Shown here: in pieces, positions 54,207 through 64,000 of the stretch
How the letters are laid out: each line of letters opens with the position of its first letter
How positions within the stretch are numbered: the first letter of the stretch is position 1
From: Ahrensia sp.
GTDB taxonomy: Bacteria; Pseudomonadota; Alphaproteobacteria; Rhizobiales; Rhizobiaceae
Length of the DNA: 64,000 nt
NCBI GenBank assembly: GCA_002706335.1
Contig: PAKZ01000026.1
Span: 62,001-126,000 of the forward strand
Direction of reading: 5' to 3'
The notes under the pieces: generated by a model
Told to the model about the DNA's origin: nothing
What the model saw: the letters and a program-made list of their open reading frames with translations, nothing else
The model's database searches: none
Program-made: the position numbers and the translations under genes

Positions 54207-54737
54207 GTGCGACTTCTCGCGCTTTCCGGCAGCCTTCGCTCCGATTCCTCGAATACGACGCTCCTGCATGCCTTTTCTGAAAACGCTCCGGAAGGCATCA
54301 CCGTGAAGATCTTCGAAGGATTGGGCGATCTGCCGCTGTTTTCGCCGGACAAGGAAGCCGAGACGCCGGATAGCGTGTTGCGGCTCGCCGCCGCCGTCGA
54401 GGTGTGCGACGGCATCCTGATATCGTGTCCCGAATACGCACATGGCATTCCCGGCGCCTTCAAGAATGCGCTCGACTGGCTGGGTTCCCGCTTCGAGATA
54501 CCCGGCAAGCCGGCTATGCTGGTGCATGCCTCGACGCGCAATGTCTATCTGCGCGAGCATTTGCGGGAAGTGCTGAGGACAATCTCCTGCCGGCTCTATC
54601 CGGAACCGGAGTTCGAAGTGCATCTCATCAGGAAAGACCGGCCGGAGATCGACGCGATCCTGTCGACCGGAGAAATGCGCGCGGCGATGCGCATGAAACT
54701 GGAGGGGTTCGAGCGCTTCGCCGCGCAGGAAGGCTGA
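54207..54737 (+). CDS. NADPH-dependent FMN reductase-family flavoprotein
   Basis: A 176-aa flavodoxin-like reductase. It has LLALSGSLRSDSSNTTLL at the N-terminus (phosphate-binding loop) and ILISCPEYAHGIPGAFKNALDWL (about 71-93), the family signature. The likely start is GTG 54207, since the preceding codons lie within the YciI gene. The electron acceptor (quinone, chromate, azo dye) is unknown. Confidence 0.83.
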   Translation: MRLLALSGSLRSDSSNTTLLHAFSENAPEGITVKIFEGLGDLPLFSPDKEAETPDSVLRLAAAVEVCDGILISCPEYAHGIPGAFKNALDWLGSRFEIPGKPAMLVHASTRNVYLREHLREVLRTISCRLYPEPEFEVHLIRKDRPEIDAILSTGEMRAAMRMKLEGFERFAAQEG

Positions 54738-54745
54738 GCCGGGCC

Positions 54746-55921
<1,176 letters not shown>

Positions 55922-56011
55922 TTACGCAGAACAATACCGGACGCATGGTTACCCAACGCGGTTAATGGCGGGGTAGCGGAACGAGAAGAATTCTATTGAA
56001 CGCAAGAAACG

Positions 56012-56470
56012 CTAGCCGCAAAGCTCCGGCTTGCTTGTCCAGGGGCTGTCCTTCAGCTTCGTTTCGAAATCGGCATTGATGTCGGCGAGCGTGATCTCGG
56101 CGAAACGGCCGAGGAGCAACGCCCTCGCCTCCTCCAGCGTCGCCTCCAGCCTTTCGTCGATCGCCTGTTCGACCAGACAATCCGCCGGTTCGCCAGTGGG
56201 GCCGAAGGCGAACACCGCCGGATCGCCAAGCGCGCGATAGACGTCGAGCAGCGTGATTTTTTCCAGCGGCACGGCCAGCGCCCAGCCGCCGCCATGGCCT
56301 TTCTTCGAGGTCAGGAAACCGGCGTCGCGCAATCCGGCCATAGTGCGGCGCGCGACGACGGGATTCGTCGACATGAAGCCGGCGACTGCCTCCGACGTCA
56401 GCGGCTCGTCATGTTCTGCCATGTGGATGAGCACATGCAGCATGCGCGAAAGGCGGCTGTCTCTTCTCAC
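56012..56470 (-). CDS. Rrf2-family transcriptional repressor (YwnA-like)
   Basis: A 152-aa winged-helix regulator. The N-terminus RRDSRLSRMLHVLIHMAEHDEPLTSEAVAG and GFLTSKKGHGGGWALAV are typical of the YwnA branch. The three cysteines needed for an iron-sulphur cluster (as in IscR/NsrR) are absent; only one Cys in EPADCLVE and one at the C-terminus remain, so it may sense via a thiol or ligand. The GTG at 56470 has a GGGAGA site and gives the family start; ATGs at 56521 and 56533 are less likely. It is divergent from the oxidoreductase it probably controls. Confidence 0.83.
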   Translation of the reverse strand: MRRDSRLSRMLHVLIHMAEHDEPLTSEAVAGFMSTNPVVARRTMAGLRDAGFLTSKKGHGGGWALAVPLEKITLLDVYRALGDPAVFAFGPTGEPADCLVEQAIDERLEATLEEARALLLGRFAEITLADINADFETKLKDSPWTSKPELCG

Positions 56471-56521
56471 GATCTCTCCCTTGTCCGTCTTTCCCAAATC
56501 TAGGTGCTTTTCCAGCGTCAT

Positions 56522-56578
56522 GCAACTTTTCATGTTTCGTGATATTGACTCCGGCAATCATGAAACTTTAAAAGTTGC
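56522..56578. promoter_or_regulatory. Dyad operator and promoter between the Rrf2 gene and its target
   Basis: Nested inverted repeats: GCAACTTTT at 56522-56530 and its exact complement AAAAGTTGC at 56570-56578, and inside them GTTTCGTGAT (56534-56543) against ATCATGAAAC (56557-56566) with one mismatch. The dyad encloses a plausible -35 TTGACT (56545-56550) and -10 TTAAAA (56568-56573), 17 bases apart, for the rightward gene. Binding of the Rrf2 protein here is inferred. Confidence 0.7.
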
Positions 56579-56603
56579 GTGAATGAAGAATCAGGAGAAT
56601 GCC

Positions 56604-57494
56604 ATGTTCGAAGCAATCGTCATTGGCGGCGGGTTCGCCGGTCTGTCGGCCACCATGTATCTCGCCCGCGCGCGCCGCCGCGTGCTGCTCGTCGACGCCG
56701 GCGAGCCGCGCAACCGTTTCGCCGACGCCTCGCATGGCTTCCTGGGCATGGACGGCAAATCGCCAGCGGCGATCCGTACCGCCGGACGCGCGGAACTCGC
56801 GGCCTACGACAATGTCTCGTTTTTCGATGGCAAGGCTGTCGACGCGGTCGAGGAGGAAGAGGGCTTCACCATCACGATGAACGATGGCCGGACGGAGCAG
56901 GCGCCCCGGTTGGTGCTGGCGACAGGCGTCGCCGACATATTGCCGGAGATCGATGGCCTCGCGCAGCGCTGGGGGAAAAGCGTCCTGCACTGTCCGTTCT
57001 GCCATGGCTACGAATTTCGGGACCGGCCGCTCGGCGTGCTCGCCACCGGCCCGGCGTCCGCGCATCAAGGGGATCTGATCCCGGACTGGGGCCCGACCAC
57101 CTATTTCACGCAAGGAAAATTCGAGCCTTCGGAAGAGGAATTGCAGAGGTTCGCCCAGCGCGGCGTCATCATAGAACGCACGCCGGTTATCGAGCTACTC
57201 GGCGACGCGCCTCATCTGGAAGCAGCACGTCTGGCCGACGGGCGAACGGTACCGCTTGCCGCCCTGTACACTGCGCCCAAGCTGAAAATGGCGAGCCCGT
57301 TGGCCGGGAAGCTCGGGTGCGAGTTCGCCGACGGAGCGCTCGGGCCCTATCTTCTGGTGGATGACATGAAACAAACCAACGTGCCTGGCGTTTTCGCCGC
57401 CGGCGACATGACCATGCAGATTCACAGCGCCCTGCTCGCCTCGTCCGCCGGCATGATGGCCGGCGTCGCGGCGTACCGATCGCTCGTCGCCTGA
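56604..57494 (+). CDS. Thioredoxin reductase-like NAD(P)/FAD-dependent oxidoreductase
   Basis: A 296-aa flavoprotein of the thioredoxin reductase family. Visible are the FAD motif GGGFAGLSATMYLAR (8-22), the redox-active pair C130-P-F-C133 in LHCPFCHGYE, and FAAGDMTMQIHSALLASSAG near the C-terminus. The expected NADPH-binding GxGxxA motif after the CPFC pair is degenerate (GVLATGPASAHQGD), so cofactor use may differ. The ATG at 56604 follows an AGGAG site; an ATG at 56583 has none. It is divergent from, and probably repressed by, the Rrf2 protein. Confidence 0.83.
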   Translation: MFEAIVIGGGFAGLSATMYLARARRRVLLVDAGEPRNRFADASHGFLGMDGKSPAAIRTAGRAELAAYDNVSFFDGKAVDAVEEEEGFTITMNDGRTEQAPRLVLATGVADILPEIDGLAQRWGKSVLHCPFCHGYEFRDRPLGVLATGPASAHQGDLIPDWGPTTYFTQGKFEPSEEELQRFAQRGVIIERTPVIELLGDAPHLEAARLADGRTVPLAALYTAPKLKMASPLAGKLGCEFADGALGPYLLVDDMKQTNVPGVFAAGDMTMQIHSALLASSAGMMAGVAAYRSLVA

Positions 57495-57510
57495 TCCGCG
57501 AAAGGCCGGA

Positions 57511-58080
57511 TCAGGGTGTGTTGTAGGGTCCCTCGTCGAAGCCGACGAAGACCTGCATATTCTGCTGCGTCGGAGCCGGAACCACGACCTGGCTGTCCTT
57601 GAAGATGAACTGCGTTGCGCCGGCATTGGGCGCAACGGCGACCTGGATCTTTCCAAGCTGCGAATATGGCACGTCCTCGCCCTGGCGGATTGCCACACGC
57701 ACCGGCAGTTCAAGCGATCCGGACTTTCCCTTCGGGCCTTCGACGACGCGACCGGCGGCGACGACCTCCATGAAGAGCTGCCCGCCCTGGTAGCGGCAAG
57801 TGCGCGTCGCGTCGGTAATCGTCGCCAGATAGATGATCTCGTTCGGATCGCCGTCCTTGCCCTTCGTGTAGGTGCGCAGGATGGCAGTGCCTTCGCGAAG
57901 CTCGATGCGCGGGCAATAGGCGCGCAGATCGGCGCCCGTCAGTTCCTCGTCGCCCAGCTTTCCGTTTGCCGTACCGCTTCCGAAATTGTCGCCGAGATTG
58001 GTCGACTGGCACGAAACCACTGTCAAAAGAGCAAGAAGTGCGCCGAACCGCGCGAGGTTGCTGGCCTTGACGATACGCAT
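57511..58080 (-). CDS. Putative outer-membrane or periplasmic lipoprotein, unknown
   Basis: A 189-aa protein with an N-terminal signal and lipobox (LLALLTVVSC, Cys at about residue 24) followed by QSTNLGDNFGSG. The mature part is rich in beta-type segments (ELREGTAILRTYTKGKDGDPNEI, QLFMEVVAAGRVVEGPKGKSG, VPYSQLGKIQVAV). I do not recognise a named family, though similar lipoproteins are common in this order. The ATG at 58080 begins the signal peptide. It converges with the oxidoreductase gene. Confidence 0.75.
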   Translation of the reverse strand: MRIVKASNLARFGALLALLTVVSCQSTNLGDNFGSGTANGKLGDEELTGADLRAYCPRIELREGTAILRTYTKGKDGDPNEIIYLATITDATRTCRYQGGQLFMEVVAAGRVVEGPKGKSGSLELPVRVAIRQGEDVPYSQLGKIQVAVAPNAGATQFIFKDSQVVVPAPTQQNMQVFVGFDEGPYNTP

Positions 58081-58305
58081 GTTGATCCCGTTTATCCCGT
58101 ATTCCCGTTGCGTCCTCCGCCGCCAATACCATGACAAAAATGGCGATTCAGCGGTCGCGGCGGCACCATCCATAGCTTTACCTGCTTCGTCAATGCCGCC
58201 ACGGGCGCCCATTGTGGGGGATGGGGTTTGGAAATGGCGGGTTTTCGGCTAATGAGCGCGCGGCAAATCCCGCGCGATCCGCGCGCAACAGTTGAGTGAA
58301 CGCCC

Positions 58306-59724
58306 GTGAAATACATATCCACCCGCGGCCAGGCGCCCGCCCTCGGCTTCTGCGACACCATGCTTGCCGGACTGGCAAGCGACGGCGGTCTCTATGTGCC
58401 TGAAACATGGCCGCAATTCTCCGCCGCCGACATCAGGGCGCTGCGCGGCAAGTCCTATGAGGACATCGCTGTCACCGTGATGTGGCCCTTCGTGGAAGGC
58501 GAAATCGACCGCGCGGTCTTCGAGGCCATCGTGCGCGAAGCCTATGCGTCGTTTCGCCACGAAGCCGTCTGCCCGCTGGTGCAGACCGGTGCGAACGAGT
58601 TCGTGCTGGAGCTGTTCCACGGCCCGACGCTCGCCTTCAAGGACGTTGCGATGCAGCTGATCGGCCGGCTGATGGACCATGTGCTGGCCGAACGCGACGA
58701 GCGCGCCACCATTGTCGGCGCGACCTCGGGCGATACCGGTGGCGCGGCGATCGAGGCCTTTGCCGGGCGTGATCGCACCGACATTTTCATCCTGTTTCCC
58801 AAGGGCCGGGTCTCTCCGGTTCAGCAGCGCCAGATGACGTCGAGCGGCGCGGCGAATGTGCATGCGCTCGCCATCGAGGGCAATTTCGACGACTGCCAGG
58901 GCCTATTGAAGGACATGTTCAACCACACCGCATTCCGCGACTCGGTGAAGCTGTCCGGCGTCAACTCGATCAACTGGGCGCGCATCATGGCGCAGGTTGT
59001 TTATTACTTCACCTCGGCGCTGTCGCTCGGCGCGCCCGACCGGCGGGTTTCCTTTACGGTGCCGACCGGCAATTTTGGCGACATCTTCGCCGGTTATGTC
59101 GCGCGGCAGATGGGCCTGCCCATCGAAACGCTGGTCATCGCGACGAACGACAATGACATTCTCGCGCGCACCATCGAGACAGGCATCTACGAGATGCGCG
59201 GCGTCGTGCAGACGACCTCGCCGTCCATGGACATCCAGGTATCTTCGAATTTCGAGCGGCTGTTGTTCGACGCAGGCGGCCGCGACGACCAGTCCGTGCG
59301 CAACGCGATGGCGAGCCTGAAACAGGCGCGACGTTTCGAGCTACCCGAAAAGACGCTCTCGTCGATCCGCTCCGGCTTTGCCGCCGGCAAGGCGGATGTG
59401 GCGGAGGCCGCCGGCACGATCCGGCATGTCTACGACAAATCGGGCTATATGCTGGATCCGCACAGCGCCATCGGCGTGCATGTCGCGCGGCACCAGCCGA
59501 AAAGCGCCTCGCCGATGGTCGTTCTGGCCACCGCGCATCCGGCAAAATTCCCGGCCGCCGTCGAGGAGGCCAGCGGCGTCCATCCCGCCCTGCCCGTTTG
59601 GCTGTCGGACCTGATGCAACGTCACGAATCCTTCACGGAGCTTCCCTCCGACCTAAAAATAGTGGAAGATTATGTTTCGGACCACGCGCGCGCAGCAAAA
59701 GAGACGGCGCGGGTAATGAAGTGA
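58306..59724 (+). CDS. thrC: Threonine synthase
   Basis: Pyridoxal phosphate enzyme making threonine from O-phosphohomoserine, 472 aa. The N-terminus KYISTRGQAPALGFCDTMLAG is typical of the bacterial type. The PLP-binding lysine is K112 in HGPTLAFKDVAMQ, and TSGDTGGAAIEAFAG binds the phosphate of PLP. The start is GTG; the gene is followed 43 bases later by the M16 peptidase, the usual order in Hyphomicrobiales. Confidence 0.93.
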   Translation: MKYISTRGQAPALGFCDTMLAGLASDGGLYVPETWPQFSAADIRALRGKSYEDIAVTVMWPFVEGEIDRAVFEAIVREAYASFRHEAVCPLVQTGANEFVLELFHGPTLAFKDVAMQLIGRLMDHVLAERDERATIVGATSGDTGGAAIEAFAGRDRTDIFILFPKGRVSPVQQRQMTSSGAANVHALAIEGNFDDCQGLLKDMFNHTAFRDSVKLSGVNSINWARIMAQVVYYFTSALSLGAPDRRVSFTVPTGNFGDIFAGYVARQMGLPIETLVIATNDNDILARTIETGIYEMRGVVQTTSPSMDIQVSSNFERLLFDAGGRDDQSVRNAMASLKQARRFELPEKTLSSIRSGFAAGKADVAEAAGTIRHVYDKSGYMLDPHSAIGVHVARHQPKSASPMVVLATAHPAKFPAAVEEASGVHPALPVWLSDLMQRHESFTELPSDLKIVEDYVSDHARAAKETARVMK

Positions 59725-59767
59725 GGAAGCGTATGGCCGGCTTTCGGCCAGTCCAGGGAGTGTGCAC

Positions 59768-61075
59768 ATGAAAGTGGAGACGACTCGTCTCTCCAACGGG
59801 ATCACTGTCGCCACGCAGCGGTTCGACCATGTCGAAAGCGTCGCGCTCGGCGTCTGGGTGAGAGCAGGATCCCGCAACGAGCTGGAACCGGAACACGGTA
59901 TCGCGCATCTCCTCGAGCACATGGCCTTCAAGGGCACCGCACGGCGCAACGCCCGCACCATCGCCGAGGAAATCGAGAATGTCGGCGGCGACATAAACGC
60001 GGCTACCAGCGTCGAAACCACATCCTATTTCGTCCGCGTCCTGAAGGACGACGTTCCGCTCGCCCTCGACCTGCTCTCCGACATCCTGCAGAATTCCAAG
60101 TTCGACGAGGATGAGCTGCAACGCGAAAAACACGTCATCCTGCAGGAGTTGGGCGCCGCCAACGACATTCCCGACGACGCCGTCTTCGACCGCTTCACCG
60201 AGGCCGCCTTCCGCCACCAGCCGATCGGCCGCGCCATTCTGGGCACCCGAGACACGATCCAGTCGTTTACCAGCGACCAGTTGCGCACCTATATCGACCG
60301 CGAATATTGCGGCGAGCGGATGGTGATCGCGGCAGCCGGCGCCATCGACCACGACACATTCGTGAAGCTGGTCGAGAAGGATTTCGGCTCGATCCAGGCC
60401 AAGCCGAAGGGCAAGGCGGTTTCGCTCGCCAGCTATGTGGGCGGCGACTATCGCGAGCACCGGCAATTGCAGGACACTCAATTCCTGCTCGGCTTCGAGG
60501 GCCGCGCCTATCACGTCCGCGATTTCTACGCCTCGCAGGTTCTCGCCATGTTGCTTGGCGGAGGCATGTCGTCGCGCCTGTTTCAGGAAGTGCGGGAGAA
60601 ACGCGGCATCTGCTACTCCATTTACGCGTTCCACTGGGGCTTCTCCGACACCGGCATTTTTGGCGTCCATGCAGCGACGGAACCGGGAGATCTCGACGAG
60701 CTCGTCCATCTCATCCTGGCGGAACTGCGCCGCGCCTCCGAGGACATCGACCAGAGCGAACTCGAACGCGCCCGCAGCCAGTTCCGCGCCAGCCTGCTGA
60801 TGTCCGGCGAAAGCGCCCCTAGCCGGGCCGGCCAGATCGCTCGGCAGATCCTGCTTTTCGGCCGCCCCATTCCCAATGAGGAGTTGCTCGACCGCCTCGA
60901 CAAGCTGACCGTGGAGCGCCTGCGCGATCTCGCCGGCCGTCTGTTCACGGAATCCGCGCCGACCGTTTCGGCGATCGGTCCGGTCGACCAGCTGATGGAT
61001 ATCGAGTCAATCCGGGCGGGCCTCCTGTCCGGCGAGCCAGAGCCACGCGGGAATGTCAGGTTCGCCGTGGGTTAA
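59768..61075 (+). CDS. M16-family zinc metallopeptidase (processing-peptidase-like)
   Basis: A 435-aa peptidase related to the mitochondrial processing peptidase beta subunit. The inverted zinc motif His-x-x-Glu-His is H47-L-L-E50-H51 in GIAHLLEHMAFKGT, with a further Glu in KHVILQELG. The second half has the inactive-domain pattern (GGGMSSRLFQEVREKRGICYSIYAF). It is probably cytoplasmic or periplasmic; substrate unknown. The ATG at 59768 follows CCAGGGAG; the GTG two codons earlier is a minor alternative. Confidence 0.9.
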   Translation: MKVETTRLSNGITVATQRFDHVESVALGVWVRAGSRNELEPEHGIAHLLEHMAFKGTARRNARTIAEEIENVGGDINAATSVETTSYFVRVLKDDVPLALDLLSDILQNSKFDEDELQREKHVILQELGAANDIPDDAVFDRFTEAAFRHQPIGRAILGTRDTIQSFTSDQLRTYIDREYCGERMVIAAAGAIDHDTFVKLVEKDFGSIQAKPKGKAVSLASYVGGDYREHRQLQDTQFLLGFEGRAYHVRDFYASQVLAMLLGGGMSSRLFQEVREKRGICYSIYAFHWGFSDTGIFGVHAATEPGDLDELVHLILAELRRASEDIDQSELERARSQFRASLLMSGESAPSRAGQIARQILLFGRPIPNEELLDRLDKLTVERLRDLAGRLFTESAPTVSAIGPVDQLMDIESIRAGLLSGEPEPRGNVRFAVG

Positions 61076-61109
61076 CCCCATAACAGCCGCCAGTCGTACG
61101 GTGCCGGAC

Positions 61110-61724
61110 ATGATTGCTTTCCCATTTCGCGGAACGCGACAACAGGTCATTACCGGTAAGTCCATCTTCTTGCGCCATCCCGATATCGCCGACCACACGG
61201 AATGGGCGGCATTGCGCGAGGAGAGCCAGGCGTTTCTGAGGCCGTGGGAGCCGACCTGGCCCGATGACGATCTGTCTCGCGCCGCGTTTCGCGGCCGCAT
61301 CCGGCGCTACAACCAGGAAATCACCGCCGGCACCGGCTTTCCCTTCTTCATCTGCTCGGGCCAAAACGGCGCGATCCTTGGCGGAATAACGCTCGGCAAT
61401 GTCCGCCGCGGCGTCTCGCAATGCGGCCAGATCGGCTACTGGATGGGCGAACGCTACGGCGGCAAAGGCGTGATGAGCGAGGCGGTTGGTTTACTTTGCG
61501 ATCATTCGTTTCGCGCTATCGGATTGCACCGCCTTGAAGCTGCCTGTATCCCGGACAATACGCGGTCGATCCGGATTCTCGAAAAAGCCGGATTCGCGCG
61601 CGAGGGATACCTGCGATCATATCTCAAGATCAACGGTGCCTGGCGCGACCATGTGCTCTATGCGCGGATCAATCCGCTACACGAGCACATGGGCCTGAAG
61701 GCTAAACAAGGTGAGGCGGTTTGA
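61110..61724 (+). CDS. rimJ: GNAT-family acetyltransferase (RimJ/RimL type)
   Basis: A 204-aa N-acetyltransferase resembling RimJ, which acetylates ribosomal protein S5. Features are IFLRHPDIADHTEWAALREESQAFLRPWEPTW at the N-terminus, the acetyl-CoA loop YWMGERYGGKGVMSEAV and the closing ARINP. It follows the peptidase, as is normal for this cluster. The RimJ name is by resemblance; the substrate is unproven. Confidence 0.83.
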   Translation: MIAFPFRGTRQQVITGKSIFLRHPDIADHTEWAALREESQAFLRPWEPTWPDDDLSRAAFRGRIRRYNQEITAGTGFPFFICSGQNGAILGGITLGNVRRGVSQCGQIGYWMGERYGGKGVMSEAVGLLCDHSFRAIGLHRLEAACIPDNTRSIRILEKAGFAREGYLRSYLKINGAWRDHVLYARINPLHEHMGLKAKQGEAV

Positions 61725-61765
61725 AGCAGGGATTGGCGACAGGTGAGTGGCAGGATCGGCGCATC

Positions 61766-64000
61766 ATGCGCGCATGCGCCATGCTTCTGCTGGCGCTCGC
61801 CGCCATGCTGTCCGCCTTCTCGACACCGGCCTTCGCGATCGAACCGATCTCGATCGGGCGCAACGCCGAGGCGCTGGACCTGTCGCGCGCCGTCACGATC
61901 TACCGCAATCGCGGCGAAACCTTCCGCATCTCCACGGCGCCCGGCATTGACGGCATCGTGCGCACAATCGAGGTGCAGGCGACGCAGGAGGGCACGGACG
62001 GCCACTGGGCGGTTTTCGCACTCGCCAACACGACCGAGCAGCAGATCGACCGGCTGATCGTCGCACCGCATTTCCGCCTTGTCGGTTCGCATTTCTTCTG
62101 GCCGGATCTGGGCTCCCAGCGCATCGTCGGCATCACACCGTCGGAGGGCTTCGCGCTCGACCGGGTCGAAAGCAACGACGCCGACATCTTCTCGATCACG
62201 CTCAACCCGGGCGCGGTCGTCACCTTCGTCGCCGAACTCGCCTCGCCGAACCTGCCGCAGGTCTATCTGTGGGAAGCCGACCAGTACAAGGACATCGTCA
62301 ACTCCTACACGCTCTATCGCGGCATCGTGCTCGGCATTTCGGGCCTGTTGGCATTGTTCCTGACGATCCTGTTCGTGGTGCGCGGCACGTCGATGTTCCC
62401 CGCCGCGGCCGCGCTGGCCTGGGCGGTCCTCGCCTATATCTGCATCGATTTCGGCTTTATTGACCGCTTCTTCGACGTGCTGCCCGCCGATGTCCGAACG
62501 TGGCGTGGCATGAGCGAGGTATCGCTCGCCGCGACGCTGGCGCTGTTCCTATTCACCTATCTGAACCTCAACCGCTGGAACGACCATCTCAGCTACGGCG
62601 CCATCGCCTGGGTGATGACGCTGGCGGGTCTGGCGGCCCTCGGGCTTTACGATCCCGCGCTCGCCGCCGGCATCGCCCGTCTCTCCATCGCCGCGACCGC
62701 AGTATTCGGCTCGGTGCTGATCGCCTATCTCAGCTGGCGCGGCTTCGACCGCGCTATCATGCTGGTGCCCGCATGGGCGCTGCTGATCGCCTGGATCATC
62801 GCCGGCTACATGACGATCTCCGGCAAGGTGGACAACGACATCATTCAGCCGGCGCTGGCCGGCGGTCTCGTGCTGATCGTCCTGCTGATCGGCTTCACCA
62901 TCATGCAGAACGCCTTTTCCGGCGGCGCCTTCCAGCAGAACCTCCTGTCTAATGTCGAGCGCCAGGCGCTCGCGGTCAAAGGCTCCGGCGGCATTGTATG
63001 GGACTGGGATGTCGGCCGCGACCGGTTGTCGACGACGCCCGATCTCGGCGCCGTCCTCGGACTCGGTACGGGCAAGCTGCAAGGGGCGCCGAAGAACTGG
63101 CTCGCCGTGATCCATTCCGACGATCGAGACCGGTTCCGGGTAACCCTCGACGCGGTGCTGGAAAAACGGCGCGGCAAGATCGACATCAATATCCGCCTGC
63201 GCGGCAATGACGGCCATTACAACTGGTATTCCGTGCGCGCCCGGCCGGTCGTCGGCGCCGACGGACAGGTGATCCGGTGCATCGGCACCATCGTCGACGT
63301 CAGCGACCAGAAGCGCTCAGAGGAACGGCTGCTGCATGACGCCGTGCATGACAATCTCACCGGCTTGCCGAACCGCGAGTTGTTCATGGATCGGCTGCGC
63401 AATTCCATCGCCATCGCCAATGTCGACGACGGGATGCGGCCGACGGCGCTGATCGTCGATATCGACCGCTTCAGGCAGGTCAATGAATCCATCGGCATGG
63501 CGGCCGGCGACACGCTTCTGATCACGGTGGCGCGGCGCCTGCGCCGCCTGCTGCGCCCGCATGACACGCTGGCGCGCATCTCCGGCAACCAGTTCGGCAT
63601 CATTCTCCTGTCTGAAACCGAGCCCGCGCGCATCGCCGCCTTCGCCGACGCAGTCAAGAAGACGATCAAGGCGCCAATCTCCTTTGCCGAGCGCCAGATC
63701 ATCCTGACAGTCTCGATCGGGCTTGCGACATACACCCAGTCGCGCGCGCAGGACGAGGATCTGTTCGGCGACGCCGAGCTGGCGCTGTTCCAGGCCAAGC
63801 GCTTCGGCGGCGACCGTGTCGAGCCGTTCCGCCCGGCTTTCCGTACCTCCGGTTCCGACAAGCTGCAGCTCGAATCCGATCTCCGGCGCGCCATCGAGCG
63901 CGGCGAGATCAGCCTTGCCTTTCAGCCGATAGTCCATTCCGGCACGCTTGAGATCGCCGGCTTCGAGGCGCTGATGCGCTGGAAACACCCGCGCCGCGGC
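61766..64000 (+). CDS. 7TM-PAS-GGDEF-EAL cyclic-di-GMP signalling protein, 3' end cut
   Basis: Membrane signalling protein, 745 residues visible. In order: a signal peptide (LLLALAAMLSAFSTPAFA), a periplasmic beta-rich domain (about 20-175), seven hydrophobic helices (about 190-390, 7TMR-DISM pattern), a PAS domain (about 405-525, GIVWDWDVGRDRLS), a GGDEF domain (about 535-700) and the beginning of an EAL domain (EAL at 734-736 in GFEALMRW). The GGDEF signature is degenerate (SGNQF, 606-610), so it should not synthesise c-di-GMP, whereas the EAL start is intact, suggesting a phosphodiesterase. The gene runs off the right edge. Confidence 0.87.
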   Translation, partial: MRACAMLLLALAAMLSAFSTPAFAIEPISIGRNAEALDLSRAVTIYRNRGETFRISTAPGIDGIVRTIEVQATQEGTDGHWAVFALANTTEQQIDRLIVAPHFRLVGSHFFWPDLGSQRIVGITPSEGFALDRVESNDADIFSITLNPGAVVTFVAELASPNLPQVYLWEADQYKDIVNSYTLYRGIVLGISGLLALFLTILFVVRGTSMFPAAAALAWAVLAYICIDFGFIDRFFDVLPADVRTWRGMSEVSLAATLALFLFTYLNLNRWNDHLSYGAIAWVMTLAGLAALGLYDPALAAGIARLSIAATAVFGSVLIAYLSWRGFDRAIMLVPAWALLIAWIIAGYMTISGKVDNDIIQPALAGGLVLIVLLIGFTIMQNAFSGGAFQQNLLSNVERQALAVKGSGGIVWDWDVGRDRLSTTPDLGAVLGLGTGKLQGAPKNWLAVIHSDDRDRFRVTLDAVLEKRRGKIDINIRLRGNDGHYNWYSVRARPVVGADGQVIRCIGTIVDVSDQKRSEERLLHDAVHDNLTGLPNRELFMDRLRNSIAIANVDDGMRPTALIVDIDRFRQVNESIGMAAGDTLLITVARRLRRLLRPHDTLARISGNQFGIILLSETEPARIAAFADAVKKTIKAPISFAERQIILTVSIGLATYTQSRAQDEDLFGDAELALFQAKRFGGDRVEPFRPAFRTSGSDKLQLESDLRRAIERGEISLAFQPIVHSGTLEIAGFEALMRWKHPRRG

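Overview
The window looks like the chromosome of an alphaproteobacterium of the order Hyphomicrobiales (Rhizobiales), probably a Phyllobacteriaceae-like soil or marine heterotroph. This rests on the high GC content, a CcrM-type cell-cycle DNA methyltransferase with a C-terminal RAMA-like region, the neighbourhood dciA / mutY / HAD phosphatase / ccrM, the order threonine synthase / M16 peptidase / GNAT acetyltransferase, and the many ABC and TRAP uptake systems. I see no phage, insertion sequence, CRISPR array or rRNA operon. The placement is an inference from gene content; no marker gene was compared.

Layout. Positions 1-950 hold a RES-Xre toxin-antitoxin pair cut by the left edge. Positions 950-15,750 hold soluble transhydrogenase (sthA), a ferredoxin-reductase-like flavoprotein, an ATPase/FtsX-permease/HlyD export operon, a chemoreceptor translationally coupled to a small membrane protein, and an RND efflux pump. 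Positions 15,750-36,730 are an accessory catabolic region. It has a peptide/nickel-type ABC importer with a Tat-type binding protein, a LysR regulator, two flavin oxidoreductases, a TRAP importer, and an overlapping operon of two amidohydrolases, a Rieske protein and an MFS carrier. Next to these lie an IlvD/Edd dehydratase, a GFA-family protein and a second copy of the ferredoxin reductase.

The most informative locus is 36,950-41,710. A textbook guanidine-I (ykkC class) riboswitch precedes a tightly packed operon of a NitT/TauT-type ABC importer (binding protein, permease, ATPase), an arginase-fold ureohydrolase with a long N-terminal extension, and a protein whose first 50 residues contain 24 histidines. 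Together they read as a guanidine uptake and hydrolysis system: guanidine is sensed by the leader RNA, imported by the ABC transporter and hydrolysed to ammonia and urea by a nickel-dependent guanidine hydrolase. The histidine-rich protein is a candidate metal chaperone or nickel store in place of the HypA/HypB-like helpers known from cyanobacteria. That last role is inferred.

Positions 41,700-64,000 are mostly housekeeping: an S41-like periplasmic protein, recQ, a CAT-anticodon tRNA, a SIMPL-domain protein, small stress and acetyltransferase genes, an Lrp-type regulator divergent from phenylalanine hydroxylase (phhA), dciA-mutY, ccrM, and an Rrf2 repressor divergent from a thioredoxin-reductase-like enzyme across a clear dyad operator. 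thrC, an M16 peptidase and a 7TM-PAS-GGDEF-EAL signalling protein (cut by the right edge) close the window. An AT-richer SMI1/KNR4 gene interrupts the otherwise conserved dciA-mutY neighbourhood.
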